This document shows positions 1-6,716 of a stretch of DNA of 10,848 bases, piece after piece. The position numbers were made by a program, and so were the translations under genes. The stretch's first letter is position 1. The number at the start of each line of letters is the position of its first letter. The DNA is taken from positions 1 through 10,848 of the forward strand of contig DUTA01000142.1 of NCBI GenBank assembly GCA_012842325.1, written 5' to 3'. This stretch comes from Bacillota bacterium (GTDB lineage Bacteria > Bacillota > DTU030). The notes under the pieces are model-generated. The model ran no database searches, was not told the origin of the DNA, and saw nothing but the letters and a program-made list of their open reading frames with translations.

Positions 1-572
1 ATGCCCTCTTGGTGGTGAAGGAGACGGTCTTCGGCTTACTTCTGGGTATAACCAGCCTTATACTATTTCATGCTATCCAGGCCGCCGGCCAGATAATAGA
101 TACCCAGATGGGCTTCGGCATGGTCAATGTGCTGGATCCCCAATCGGGAATGCAGGCACCATTACTGGGCAACTTTTTCTACTTATTTGCAACCATGTTA
201 TTTCTCTTAAGTGACGGCCACCACCATCTCCTCATGGCCCTGTCCAGGAGTTTTCGCCTCATTCCTCCGGGAACATTGACCTTTCCCGTCTCCCTGTGGT
301 CGGATCTGGGAGAATTGTTTGCCCAGATCTTGTCCTTTGCCCTCCAGATCGCCCTTCCGGTAGCGGGGGTCCTCTTTCTCACCGATGTGGCTCTGGGGAT
401 AGTGGCCCGCACCGTGCCCCAAATGAATGTTTTTGTCCTGGGCATTCCCGTCAAGATTCTGATTGGAATGGGGACGATTCTGGCAACCCTTCCCCTCTTC
501 GCTACTGTGCTGCGCCTCTTGTTCCGGCAAATATTTACCAACCTGGAACTCTTGCTCCAGGCCTTGAGTTAG
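1..572 (+). CDS. fliR: Flagellar export gate protein FliR, C-terminal part (5' end outside window)
   Basis: FliR is an inner-membrane protein of the flagellar type III export gate, where it works with FliP, FliQ, FlhB and FlhA to pass rod, hook and filament subunits. The reading frame is open from base 3 at the left edge, so the TTG at 9 is internal and not the start. About 189 codons are present. FliR proteins usually run about 255-260 residues, so roughly the first 70 are missing. The visible part carries the family signature IDTQMGFGMVNVLDPQSG, followed by LLSDGHHHLL and a Ser-Phe-x-x-Ile-Pro stretch. Hydrophobic membrane segments lie before the signature, in the middle and near the C-terminus. 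It is followed after 48 nt by flhB, the usual neighbour. Some clostridia have a FliR-FlhB fusion, but here a TAG stop at 570-572 separates the two. Confidence 0.96.
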   Translation, partial: ALLVVKETVFGLLLGITSLILFHAIQAAGQIIDTQMGFGMVNVLDPQSGMQAPLLGNFFYLFATMLFLLSDGHHHLLMALSRSFRLIPPGTLTFPVSLWSDLGELFAQILSFALQIALPVAGVLFLTDVALGIVARTVPQMNVFVLGIPVKILIGMGTILATLPLFATVLRLLFRQIFTNLELLLQALS

Positions 573-578
573 TTTTAT

Positions 579-603
579 CCACCTTGCCATCATCTGGCGG
601 TGG
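579..603 (+). other. Possible RNA hairpin in the fliR-flhB gap
   Basis: CCACC (579-583) can pair with GGTGG (599-603), and GCCA (586-589) with TGGC (595-598). This leaves a five-base loop and a two-base TT bulge on the left arm, nine base pairs in all. No T-run follows, so it is not a standard intrinsic terminator. It ends five bases before the flhB ribosome binding site, so it could affect flhB translation or mRNA stability. The pairing is seen in the sequence; the role is inference. Confidence 0.4.
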
Positions 604-607
604 GAAG

Positions 608-612
608 AGGAG
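608..612 (+). promoter_or_regulatory. Ribosome binding site that decides the flhB start
   Basis: AGGAG lies eight bases before the ATG at 621. The alternative in-frame GTG at 600 has no purine-rich site upstream. This favours the ATG and a 386-residue FlhB. Confidence 0.8.
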
Positions 613-620
613 TGTTCCCG

Positions 621-1781
621 ATGAACAGGGACAGGCCAGAAAAGGGAGGACGGGAGCAAGGAAAAATAACTGTACCGGTTCCCCGGCGGACAATAAACTT
701 ACAGTTATTTGCCCAGGAGAAAACGGAACCGGCGACCCCGCGGCGGCGGGAGGAGGCCAGGCGGAAAGGTCAGGTCTTTAAAAGCCAGGAGCTTGTCTCT
801 GCCCTCCTGCTGGTGGCGGCCTTTGGCGGTTTATATTTGTTTTTCCCTTATATAGGGGGAGAGTTTAAAAAACTTGTCAACTGGGCCTATTCCCTGAACC
901 CGGATCAGGTGGCTACCATTACTGGGTTATGGGAGATCCTTGTTACAGTTATCCTTTTCTTTCTCCGGCTGACTTTGCCCCTGCTGGCCCTGGTCATGGT
1001 TGTGGGCCTGGTCAGCAATGTCTTCCAGACAGGTTTTGTTTTGAGCGGGGAACCCGTGGCCTTTAAACTGGAACGGATTAACCCTGTGGAAGGCCTGAAG
1101 CGTATTCTCTCCCGGCGGGCCCTGGTGCAGCTGCTCAAATCCATCGCCAAACTGGTCATTGTTCTGATCACAACTTACCTTCTCCTCCGCCAGTTTCTCA
1201 AACCCGCTTCGGTCCTGGGGTTAATGGAATTAAAGGAAGGGACCAGATTTGTCGGTTATCTAACCCTGCGCTTGGGCCTCAACAGCGGCGCCGTCCTCCT
1301 GGCCCTGGGTATTATGGACTTTTATTATCAGCGGTGGGAGTATGAACGCAGTCTGATGATGTCCAAGCAGGAACTAAAGGACGAGCTGAAGCAGGTCGAA
1401 GGGGATCCCCAAATCCGGAGTAAGATCAGGGAGCGCCAGCGTCAGCTGGCCAGCCGGAGGATGATGGAGGATGTGCCCAGGGCCGATGTGGTAATTACCA
1501 ACCCCACCCATTATGCGGTAGCCCTCAGGTATGATGCCCGGGAGATGTCGGCTCCGGTGGTCCTGGCCAAGGGAAGGGGGTACGTGGCCCTGCGGATTAA
1601 GGAAATAGCCAGGGACCACGACATAGCCCTGGTGGAAAACAGGCCCCTGGCCCAGGGATTATACTGGGGGGCGGATATTGGGGAAGAGATACCCCCCGAA
1701 TTCTACCAGGCGGTTGCCGAGGTCCTGGCTTTTATTTACCGGATGCGGAACCGATATAATTTTCTTGGGAAGGAGGGTTAA
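621..1781 (+). CDS. flhB: Flagellar export switch protein FlhB
   Basis: FlhB is the substrate-specificity switch of the flagellar export apparatus. Autocleavage at a conserved NPTH site changes export from rod/hook subunits to filament subunits. With the ATG at 621 the protein has 386 residues. The family N-terminal motif EKTEPATPRRREEARRKGQV begins near residue 33. Membrane segments follow at roughly residues 50-75, 90-130, 170-195 and 220-240. The cytoplasmic linker MMSKQELKDELK and the motif VITNPTHYAVALRYD come next, with the cleavage site at N294-P295-T296-H297. The conserved AKG...ALRIKEIA block follows. Oddly, about 32 residues precede the EKTEPATP motif, and an INLQLFA stretch begins at residue 25, close to where many clostridial FlhB proteins begin. 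An in-frame GTG at 600 would add seven residues but lacks a ribosome binding site. flhA begins three nt after the stop. Confidence 0.97.
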   Translation: MNRDRPEKGGREQGKITVPVPRRTINLQLFAQEKTEPATPRRREEARRKGQVFKSQELVSALLLVAAFGGLYLFFPYIGGEFKKLVNWAYSLNPDQVATITGLWEILVTVILFFLRLTLPLLALVMVVGLVSNVFQTGFVLSGEPVAFKLERINPVEGLKRILSRRALVQLLKSIAKLVIVLITTYLLLRQFLKPASVLGLMELKEGTRFVGYLTLRLGLNSGAVLLALGIMDFYYQRWEYERSLMMSKQELKDELKQVEGDPQIRSKIRERQRQLASRRMMEDVPRADVVITNPTHYAVALRYDAREMSAPVVLAKGRGYVALRIKEIARDHDIALVENRPLAQGLYWGADIGEEIPPEFYQAVAEVLAFIYRMRNRYNFLGKEG

Positions 1782-1784
1782 TAA

Positions 1785-3854
1785 ATGGCAGTACCAGCAG
1801 GTTCCTCCCTGGGTTTTTTACGTTACAGTGATATTTTCATTGCCGTTGTTGTGATCACTATTATAATCATGATGATCATCCCCCTGCCGACTTTGCTGGT
1901 GGATGTAATGCTGACCTTCAATATTACCTTTTCCCTGCTTGTTCTGCTCCTTGCCATGAACACCCTCCAGCCCCTGGATTTTTCTGTCTTTCCTTCCCTG
2001 CTGTTGATTGCCACCCTCTTTCGTCTGGCCCTCAATGTCTCTACCACCAGGCTCATTCTTTTAGAGGGTTATGCCGGACGGGTTATCCTGTCCTTTGGGC
2101 AGTTTGTGGTTGGTGGTAACCCGGTAGTGGGCTTTATTATCTTCTTGATTCTCGTAATCATCCAGTTTATTGTTATCACCAGGGGGGCGGAAAGGGTATC
2201 GGAGGTTGCCGCCCGCTTTACCCTTGATGCCATGCCCGGGAAGCAGATGAGCATCGATGCCGATCTCAATGCGGGTATTATTACCGAAGAGGAAGCAAGG
2301 TTAAAACGACTGGAAATCCGGCGGGAAGCCGACTTTTACGGCGCCATGGATGGGGCCAGCAAATTTGTCAAAGGGGACGCCATTGCCGGGATCATAATAA
2401 CACTGATTAACATCTGTGGCGGGTTCATAATTGGTGTTATCCAGCAGGGCCTGCCCTGGGATGCTGCCATTCAGAAGTACACCCTCCTGACTGTTGGTGA
2501 CGGGCTGGTTTCTCAAATCCCTGCCCTCCTGATTTCCACAGCTACCGGCATTATCGTCACCCGTTCGGCAGCCCAGAATAATCTGGGACAGGAATTGACC
2601 AGCCAGCTTTTGTCCCAGCCCCGGGTTTTGACGGTGGCGACGGTGCTCCTGGTTTTGCTGGGGCTGGTACCCGGCTTACCGGTAGTTCCCTTCTTTGTCC
2701 TGGCCGGTTTTACCGGTTTTTTGGCTTACACCCTCAACACTGCTCCTGTGGCCGGAGGGGAAGAAGTACCGGCTCCGAAACAGGAGGAGAAAGGGGAAAT
2801 GTATCTTACCCAGAAGGATATGACGGCCCTTTTGCAGGTAGATCCCCTGGAAATCGAATTGGGATACGCCCTGGTTCCCCTGGCTGATCCCCAGCAGGGA
2901 GGGGATTTGCTGGAAAGGATTGTTTTATTGCGCAAGCAGCTGGCCCTGGAGCTGGGTTTTTTGGTGCCAACGGTGAGGGTGCGGGACAATATGCAGCTGG
3001 CTCCCAACGAATACAGCATCAGCATCCGCGGCTTAAAGACAGCCGGCGGCGAATTGTTGCCCGGTTATCTGCTGGCCATGCGGCCCGAAGAGGAGGGAAA
3101 GGATATAGAAGGCATTCCCACACGGGAACCGACCTTCGGCCTGCCCGCTTTATGGATCCCCGAAGAAAGGCGCCAGGAGGCGGAACGAGCCAATTATACA
3201 GTGGTGGATTTGCCGGCGGTTCTGGTTACTCACTTGACTGAAGTTATAAAGGATCATGTCCACGAACTCCTGGGCCGGCAGGAAGTGAAAACCCTCCTCG
3301 ATTCCACCCGGGAGAGTCATCCGGCAGTTGTTGACGAACTGGTTCCGGCCATCCTGGGGCTGGGCCAGGTGCAGAAGGTTTTGGCCAATCTCCTCCGGGA
3401 AAGGGTTTCCATCCGGGATCTGGTAACCATTCTGGAAACCCTGGCCGATTACGGGCCCCTGACCAAGGATACCGATGTCTTAACGGAATATGCCAGGCAA
3501 GCCCTGGCCCGGCAGATTTCCCAACAGTACCGGCCGGACAGTGGTCCCCTGCCGGTTCTTACCCTGGACCCTAATGTGGAAGAGATGCTCAGAAATGCCC
3601 TCCAGAAAACCGAGTATGGGAATTATCTGGCCCTGGCCCCGCGGGAGGCAGAAAAACTGCTGCGGGCAGTGGAGGGCAAGGTACAGGAAGCCATAGACCG
3701 GGGTTACCAGCCGGTCCTTCTCTGCAGTCCCGTAATCAGGTTTTACCTGCGACGATTCCTGGAGAAACAGTTTCCCCGCTTGCCTGTCTTATCCTACAAT
3801 GAGCTGGAAGCTGACCTGGAAGTTCAGGTCATCGGAAGGGTGGGGCTTGTATGA
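1785..3854 (+). CDS. flhA: Flagellar export gate protein FlhA (FHIPEP family)
   Basis: FlhA is the large inner-membrane export-gate subunit. Its cytoplasmic domain docks chaperone-substrate complexes, and its membrane part is linked to proton-driven export. The 689 residues match the usual family length. The N-terminal half is strongly hydrophobic with several membrane segments. It contains RLALNVSTTRLIL at about residues 80-92 and the FHIPEP-family block DAMPGKQMSIDADLNAG from residue 148, followed by the conserved EADFYGAMDGASKFVKGDA. A proline- and charge-rich linker near residues 322-340 leads to the cytoplasmic domain, which includes LLGRQEVKTLLD and an ending typical of the family. AGGAGG at 1771-1776, eight bases before the ATG, supports the start. 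The last bases overlap flhF in an ATGA (3851-3854), which suggests translational coupling. No frameshift or missing motif is seen. Confidence 0.98.
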   Translation: MAVPAGSSLGFLRYSDIFIAVVVITIIIMMIIPLPTLLVDVMLTFNITFSLLVLLLAMNTLQPLDFSVFPSLLLIATLFRLALNVSTTRLILLEGYAGRVILSFGQFVVGGNPVVGFIIFLILVIIQFIVITRGAERVSEVAARFTLDAMPGKQMSIDADLNAGIITEEEARLKRLEIRREADFYGAMDGASKFVKGDAIAGIIITLINICGGFIIGVIQQGLPWDAAIQKYTLLTVGDGLVSQIPALLISTATGIIVTRSAAQNNLGQELTSQLLSQPRVLTVATVLLVLLGLVPGLPVVPFFVLAGFTGFLAYTLNTAPVAGGEEVPAPKQEEKGEMYLTQKDMTALLQVDPLEIELGYALVPLADPQQGGDLLERIVLLRKQLALELGFLVPTVRVRDNMQLAPNEYSISIRGLKTAGGELLPGYLLAMRPEEEGKDIEGIPTREPTFGLPALWIPEERRQEAERANYTVVDLPAVLVTHLTEVIKDHVHELLGRQEVKTLLDSTRESHPAVVDELVPAILGLGQVQKVLANLLRERVSIRDLVTILETLADYGPLTKDTDVLTEYARQALARQISQQYRPDSGPLPVLTLDPNVEEMLRNALQKTEYGNYLALAPREAEKLLRAVEGKVQEAIDRGYQPVLLCSPVIRFYLRRFLEKQFPRLPVLSYNELEADLEVQVIGRVGLV

Positions 3855-5017
3855 AGATTAAGCGCTATGTGGCCCAAAATCTGCACTATGCCATTCAGCT
3901 GGTAAAGGCTGAAATGGGAGAAGATGCCATTATTCTGGATACGAAAAGGAGAAAAAAGGGTGGTTTTCTTGGCCTCTTCGGTCAGGAAGTCGTTGAGGTC
4001 ACGGCCGGTCTCCCGGAAGCACCGCCCCCTCGTCCTCGTCCCGTGCCTCTCCGTGCCCCTTTGCCCGGGGAAAAGAAAGAAGAAGCCAGGCTGGCTGAGG
4101 TGCCATCTTTACCCCTGGCAACCCAGGAAAGGGCCGTGCTGAATGAGGTGCGCAAAGAACTGGATGAGATTAAAAAAATGGTGGCCGGTCTGGCCAGGAC
4201 GGCAGGAGGGGAAAGGGAGGGGGATTTATTTGCCACCTACCGTCTCCTGGCTGATTTCAACAACCGTTTGGTGGAAAATGAGGTAACGGCGGAAAATGCA
4301 GCGGCGCTGGTGGAAAAGGTTATTGCTGCCCTCCCAGAAGAGGATTTGCACGATTACCAGCAGATCAAGGAGTGCCTGGAAAAGATTATTGCCGCCGATC
4401 TCGCGGTCATTTCACCCCTCGACGGCAGTGAACAGCAGGTGCTGGCCCTGGTCGGTCCCACGGGGGTGGGAAAGACGACCACCATTGCCAAACTGGCGGC
4501 CAAATATGCCCTGCTGGAAAATCGGCAGGTTGCCCTGATCACCGCTGATACATATAGAATTGCCGCCGTCGAACAGCTGCGGCGGTATGCAGAAATCCTC
4601 GATGTGCCCCTGGAAGTGGTCCTGGAAGGGAAGGAACTGGAAAGGGCCCTGGAGCGGCACCGGGATAAGAATCTGATTTTAATAGATACGGCCGGGAGAA
4701 GCCAGCACAATATTGTGCAGCTGTCAGAACTGCGGAATATTCTCAGCCCATCGGTGCAGATGAAAACCGTGCTGGTGCTGAGCATGACGACAAAGCACCG
4801 GGATTTGCTGGACATTGCGGAAAAATTCCGGCGGGTTAACTATGATGCCCTCCTCTTTACAAAACTGGATGAGACCACCAGTTACGGTTCCATTTTCAAT
4901 ATAGCTAAAGCAACGGGAAAGCCCCTGACCTATGTTACCACGGGGCAGAATGTACCCGACGACATTGAGGTGGCAGAGCCGGAAACCATTGCCAAATTGA
5001 TACTGGGGGAACATTAA
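3851..5017 (+). CDS. flhF: SRP-family GTPase FlhF, flagellar positioning
   Basis: FlhF is an SRP-type GTPase that helps place the flagellum or basal body at the membrane, and it is regulated by FlhG. Its 388 residues show the three-part layout of the family. A basic B domain (residues 1 to about 55) has the conserved opening KIKRYVAQNLHYAIQLVK and EDAIILDTK. A proline-rich, low-complexity linker covers about 56-75. The helical N domain and the GTPase G domain follow. GTPase motifs are intact: P-loop GPTGVGKT at 202-209, ADTYRIAAVEQL after it, DTAGRS at 279-284, and TKLDE at 337-341 for guanine recognition. The ATG overlaps the flhA stop, and flhG starts three nt after its own stop. It is distinguished from Ffh and FtsY by the B domain and by the flagellar context. 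Confidence 0.97.
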   Translation: MKIKRYVAQNLHYAIQLVKAEMGEDAIILDTKRRKKGGFLGLFGQEVVEVTAGLPEAPPPRPRPVPLRAPLPGEKKEEARLAEVPSLPLATQERAVLNEVRKELDEIKKMVAGLARTAGGEREGDLFATYRLLADFNNRLVENEVTAENAAALVEKVIAALPEEDLHDYQQIKECLEKIIAADLAVISPLDGSEQQVLALVGPTGVGKTTTIAKLAAKYALLENRQVALITADTYRIAAVEQLRRYAEILDVPLEVVLEGKELERALERHRDKNLILIDTAGRSQHNIVQLSELRNILSPSVQMKTVLVLSMTTKHRDLLDIAEKFRRVNYDALLFTKLDETTSYGSIFNIAKATGKPLTYVTTGQNVPDDIEVAEPETIAKLILGEH

Positions 5018-5020
5018 GTC

Positions 5021-5899
5021 ATGGCGGATCAGGCCCAGGGATTGCGCAAGCTGGTTGAGAAAATGGGAAGGGACAGGCCCGTTCCCCTTTTTCCAGAAAG
5101 CCGTGTCGTGGCCATTACCAGCGGTAAGGGCGGGGTTGGGAAGAGCAACCTGGCTGTCAATCTGGCTTTGGCCCTCAAAGAATACGGGAAAAAAGTACTG
5201 GTCTTTGATGCCGATTTGGGGCTGGGCAATATTGACATTATTATGGGGATTATACCTTCCTTCACCCTTGCCCATGTGGTCAGAGGGGAAAGGGAACTGC
5301 AAGATATTATTATTTCCGAATACGGGATTAAGCTTATTGCCGGCGGCTCCGGGGTGGAGGAGCTGCTGGAACTGCCCGACTGGCAGCTGCGCAACTTTTT
5401 GTCCCGCCTCCGGGACCTGGAGGGGGTGGGCGATTATGTGCTCTTTGATACAGGCGCCGGTATTAACCGGCATGTCCTGGGGTTTGTTCTGGCGGCTACG
5501 GATATTATTGTCGTTACCACGCCGGAACCCACTGCCATTACCGATGCCTATGCACTGCTGAAGGTAATTGCCAGCAAAAACCGGGAGGCTGTCGTCCGCC
5601 TGGTGGTAAATCGGGCGGTGAACGCCCAGGAAGCCAGGCAGGTAGTCAGGAAACTGCGCTTTGTTGCCCGGGAGTTTTTGTCTTTAGAGCTCGTTGATTT
5701 AGGCTATATTCCCGAGGATCCATCTATTTCCAGGGCCGTTAAGGCCCAGAGACCCTTTCTTTATGCCTATCCCCGTTCACCGGCCAGCACATCTTTGCGC
5801 CAAATAGCAGAGAATTTTCTGGCTGGAGAAGGGACTGTTCCCAGAGGGGACAAGCTCCAGGATTTTTTCCGAAGGATGCTGGGCCTGTTGCGCAGGTAA
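5021..5899 (+). CDS. flhG: MinD-like ATPase FlhG (YlxH), regulator of flagellar number and placement
   Basis: FlhG is a MinD/ParA-type ATPase that controls flagellar number or pattern and stimulates the GTPase FlhF. The 292-residue protein carries the N-terminal DQAQGLR element at residues 3-9. In B. subtilis this DQAxxLR motif activates FlhF. The deviant Walker A motif KGGVGKS lies at 36-42, with signature lysine K36 and phosphate-binding K41. FDADLGLGN follows at 62-70, then the switch region DTGAGIN, where many homologues have Ser at the last position. The C-terminal end is amphipathic and basic (LQDFFRRMLGLLRR), fitting the MinD-style membrane-targeting helix that binds lipid in the ATP form. 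A G-rich ribosome binding site (5005-5010) lies inside the end of flhF, ten bases before the ATG. It sits directly after flhF, the canonical pair. Confidence 0.96.
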   Translation: MADQAQGLRKLVEKMGRDRPVPLFPESRVVAITSGKGGVGKSNLAVNLALALKEYGKKVLVFDADLGLGNIDIIMGIIPSFTLAHVVRGERELQDIIISEYGIKLIAGGSGVEELLELPDWQLRNFLSRLRDLEGVGDYVLFDTGAGINRHVLGFVLAATDIIVVTTPEPTAITDAYALLKVIASKNREAVVRLVVNRAVNAQEARQVVRKLRFVAREFLSLELVDLGYIPEDPSISRAVKAQRPFLYAYPRSPASTSLRQIAENFLAGEGTVPRGDKLQDFFRRMLGLLRR

Positions 5900-5900
5900 A

Positions 5901-5934
5901 GTTGGGCAGAAGCTGCCCGGTCCCTCCGGAGGGA
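5901..5934 (+). other. Two adjacent inverted repeats after flhG
   Basis: GGGCAG (5904-5909) and CTGCCC (5913-5918) form a six-pair stem with a three-base loop, extendable by three wobble pairs. Directly next to it TCCCTCCGGAGGGA (5921-5934) is a perfect 14-base palindrome, which as RNA can form five pairs around a CCGG loop. No T-run follows, so this is not a standard terminator. The left arm of the palindrome also matches the complement of the PilZ gene ribosome binding site at 5994-6000. The repeats are seen directly; any regulatory role is inference. Confidence 0.5.
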
Positions 5935-5992
5935 TTACAGTACAAACCTTTCCCAACCAAAGTCCGGAAAACCTCCAGCCAGGATAGGGAAG

Positions 5993-6000
5993 AGGAGGGA
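5993..6000 (+). promoter_or_regulatory. Ribosome binding site of the PilZ gene, possibly sequestered
   Basis: AGGAGGGA lies with its AGGAGG core nine bases before the ATG at 6008. GGAGGGA (5994-6000) is the exact complement of TCCCTCC at 5921-5927, and GGAGG (5994-5998) can also pair with CCTCC at 5972-5976. The site could therefore be hidden in folded mRNA. Confidence 0.7.
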
Positions 6001-6007
6001 ACAAGAA

Positions 6008-6649
6008 ATGGACATTTTCAAGGTCAACCAGAAACTTGAGGTACAGCCACTTTCATCTTCCCTGCTGACGAAGCGAAAACAAGTGTACACTACTTACATT
6101 ACCGAAGTCGGCAGGGAAACCCTGTCCATAGCGGTTCCCATGTACAGGAGGCAGTATGTTTACTTTCCCAGGGGGCAAAGGCTGAAGGTTTGGGTTCCGG
6201 GTCCCACCGCCCTTTATACCTTTACCACCAGGGTGGTGAAACATGTAAGCCATCCTTCCTTACAGCTGGTAATAGAATACCCCTCTGAGGTTGTCCGCTG
6301 TCAAAGGCGGCGCCATGTGCGCATCGAGGTATTAATCCCGGCCACTGTGGAGCTTCCCGACAGCCCCGATGAGTGCCTGGAGGGCCATGTTGTGGATTTT
6401 AGTGCCGGCGGTGCGAAACTGATTATGAAAAAGACCTGTGAACCGGATACAGTAATTAAACTGACCTTGCTGCAGGCACCCCACCTGCAGACAGAAGCCC
6501 GGGTGCTGCGGGTGGGGCCTGTGGAGGAAAAGCGGGGCCACTGGGAGTGGGCGGTGGAATTTATCGGTCTGACTGAACAGGAAAGGGATGAGCTCGCCAA
6601 GTTTATCTTTGCCAAGCAGCGGGAAATGCGGCGCAAGGGGTTGTTATAA
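6008..6649 (+). CDS. YcgR/MotI-type flagellar brake protein with PilZ domain (c-di-GMP effector)
   Basis: This is a cytosolic two-domain protein of the YcgR/YpfA (DgrA, MotI) type. In related systems it binds cyclic di-GMP and slows or disengages the flagellar motor. Its 213 residues fit the family. The N-terminal YcgR-like beta domain covers about residues 1-95, and the C-terminal PilZ domain about 97-205. Both PilZ c-di-GMP signatures are intact: RxxxR at R101-R105 within QRRRHVRIEV, and DxSxxG at D130, S132 and G135 within DFSAGGAKL. No signal peptide or membrane segment is visible. It lies between flhG and cheA, where B. subtilis has cheB, and has the longest intergenic leader in the window (108 nt). 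AGGAGG at 5993-5998 supports the start. I am sure of the domain family. Action on the motor is inferred from the family and the location. No symbol is given because ycgR, ypfA, dgrA and motI are all in use. Confidence 0.9.
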   Translation: MDIFKVNQKLEVQPLSSSLLTKRKQVYTTYITEVGRETLSIAVPMYRRQYVYFPRGQRLKVWVPGPTALYTFTTRVVKHVSHPSLQLVIEYPSEVVRCQRRRHVRIEVLIPATVELPDSPDECLEGHVVDFSAGGAKLIMKKTCEPDTVIKLTLLQAPHLQTEARVLRVGPVEEKRGHWEWAVEFIGLTEQERDELAKFIFAKQREMRRKGLL

Positions 6650-6703
6650 AGGACTATGCCAACCTTAACCTTCGCCTGGTATATATGAGAAGCGATATGG
6701 ATG

Positions 6704-6709
6704 AGGAGG
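6704..6709 (+). promoter_or_regulatory. Ribosome binding site that decides the cheA GTG start
   Basis: AGGAGG lies seven bases before GTG 6717. The reading frame is closed by a TGA at 6702-6704, and no ATG lies between this stop and the GTG, so the GTG is the only plausible start near the conserved N-terminus. Confidence 0.85.
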
Positions 6710-6716
6710 GAGTAAG

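Noticed and set aside
600..620. GTG 600 as start of flhB
   Set aside because: There is no ribosome binding site upstream of it, whereas ATG 621 has AGGAG at an ideal distance.
296..781. Open frame of 161 codons across the fliR end and the flhB start
   Set aside because: It overlaps two clear genes out of frame. Its translation is Gly/Pro/Arg-rich with no domain.
5191..5217. Second sigma-28-like match (AAAA-N15-GCCGATTT) in flhG
   Set aside because: It has only six of eight -10 matches and is explained by the conserved codons for the Asp-Ala-Asp motif of the ATPase.
4724..5473. Open frame of 249 codons on the - strand across flhF/flhG
   Set aside because: It lies fully antisense to two well-recognised genes, its translation resembles no family, and it has no start context. 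Long antisense frames are common in GC-biased coding DNA.
5055..5561. Open frame of 168 codons on the + strand within flhG
   Set aside because: It is a shifted reading of flhG. The translation is rich in Trp, Pro and Leu and lacks any motif, while the flhG frame is intact.
5904..5934. Intrinsic terminator after flhG
   Set aside because: The stems are GC-rich, but the bases that follow contain no T-run.
5900..6007. c-di-GMP riboswitch in front of the PilZ gene
   Set aside because: The conserved core sequences of c-di-GMP-I riboswitches as I know them are not present, and the gap is short. Only generic inverted repeats are seen.
6656..6688. Ten-codon leader frame before cheA
   Set aside because: It is too short to judge, the purine stretch before it is only a couple of bases from the ATG, and it shows no attenuator features.
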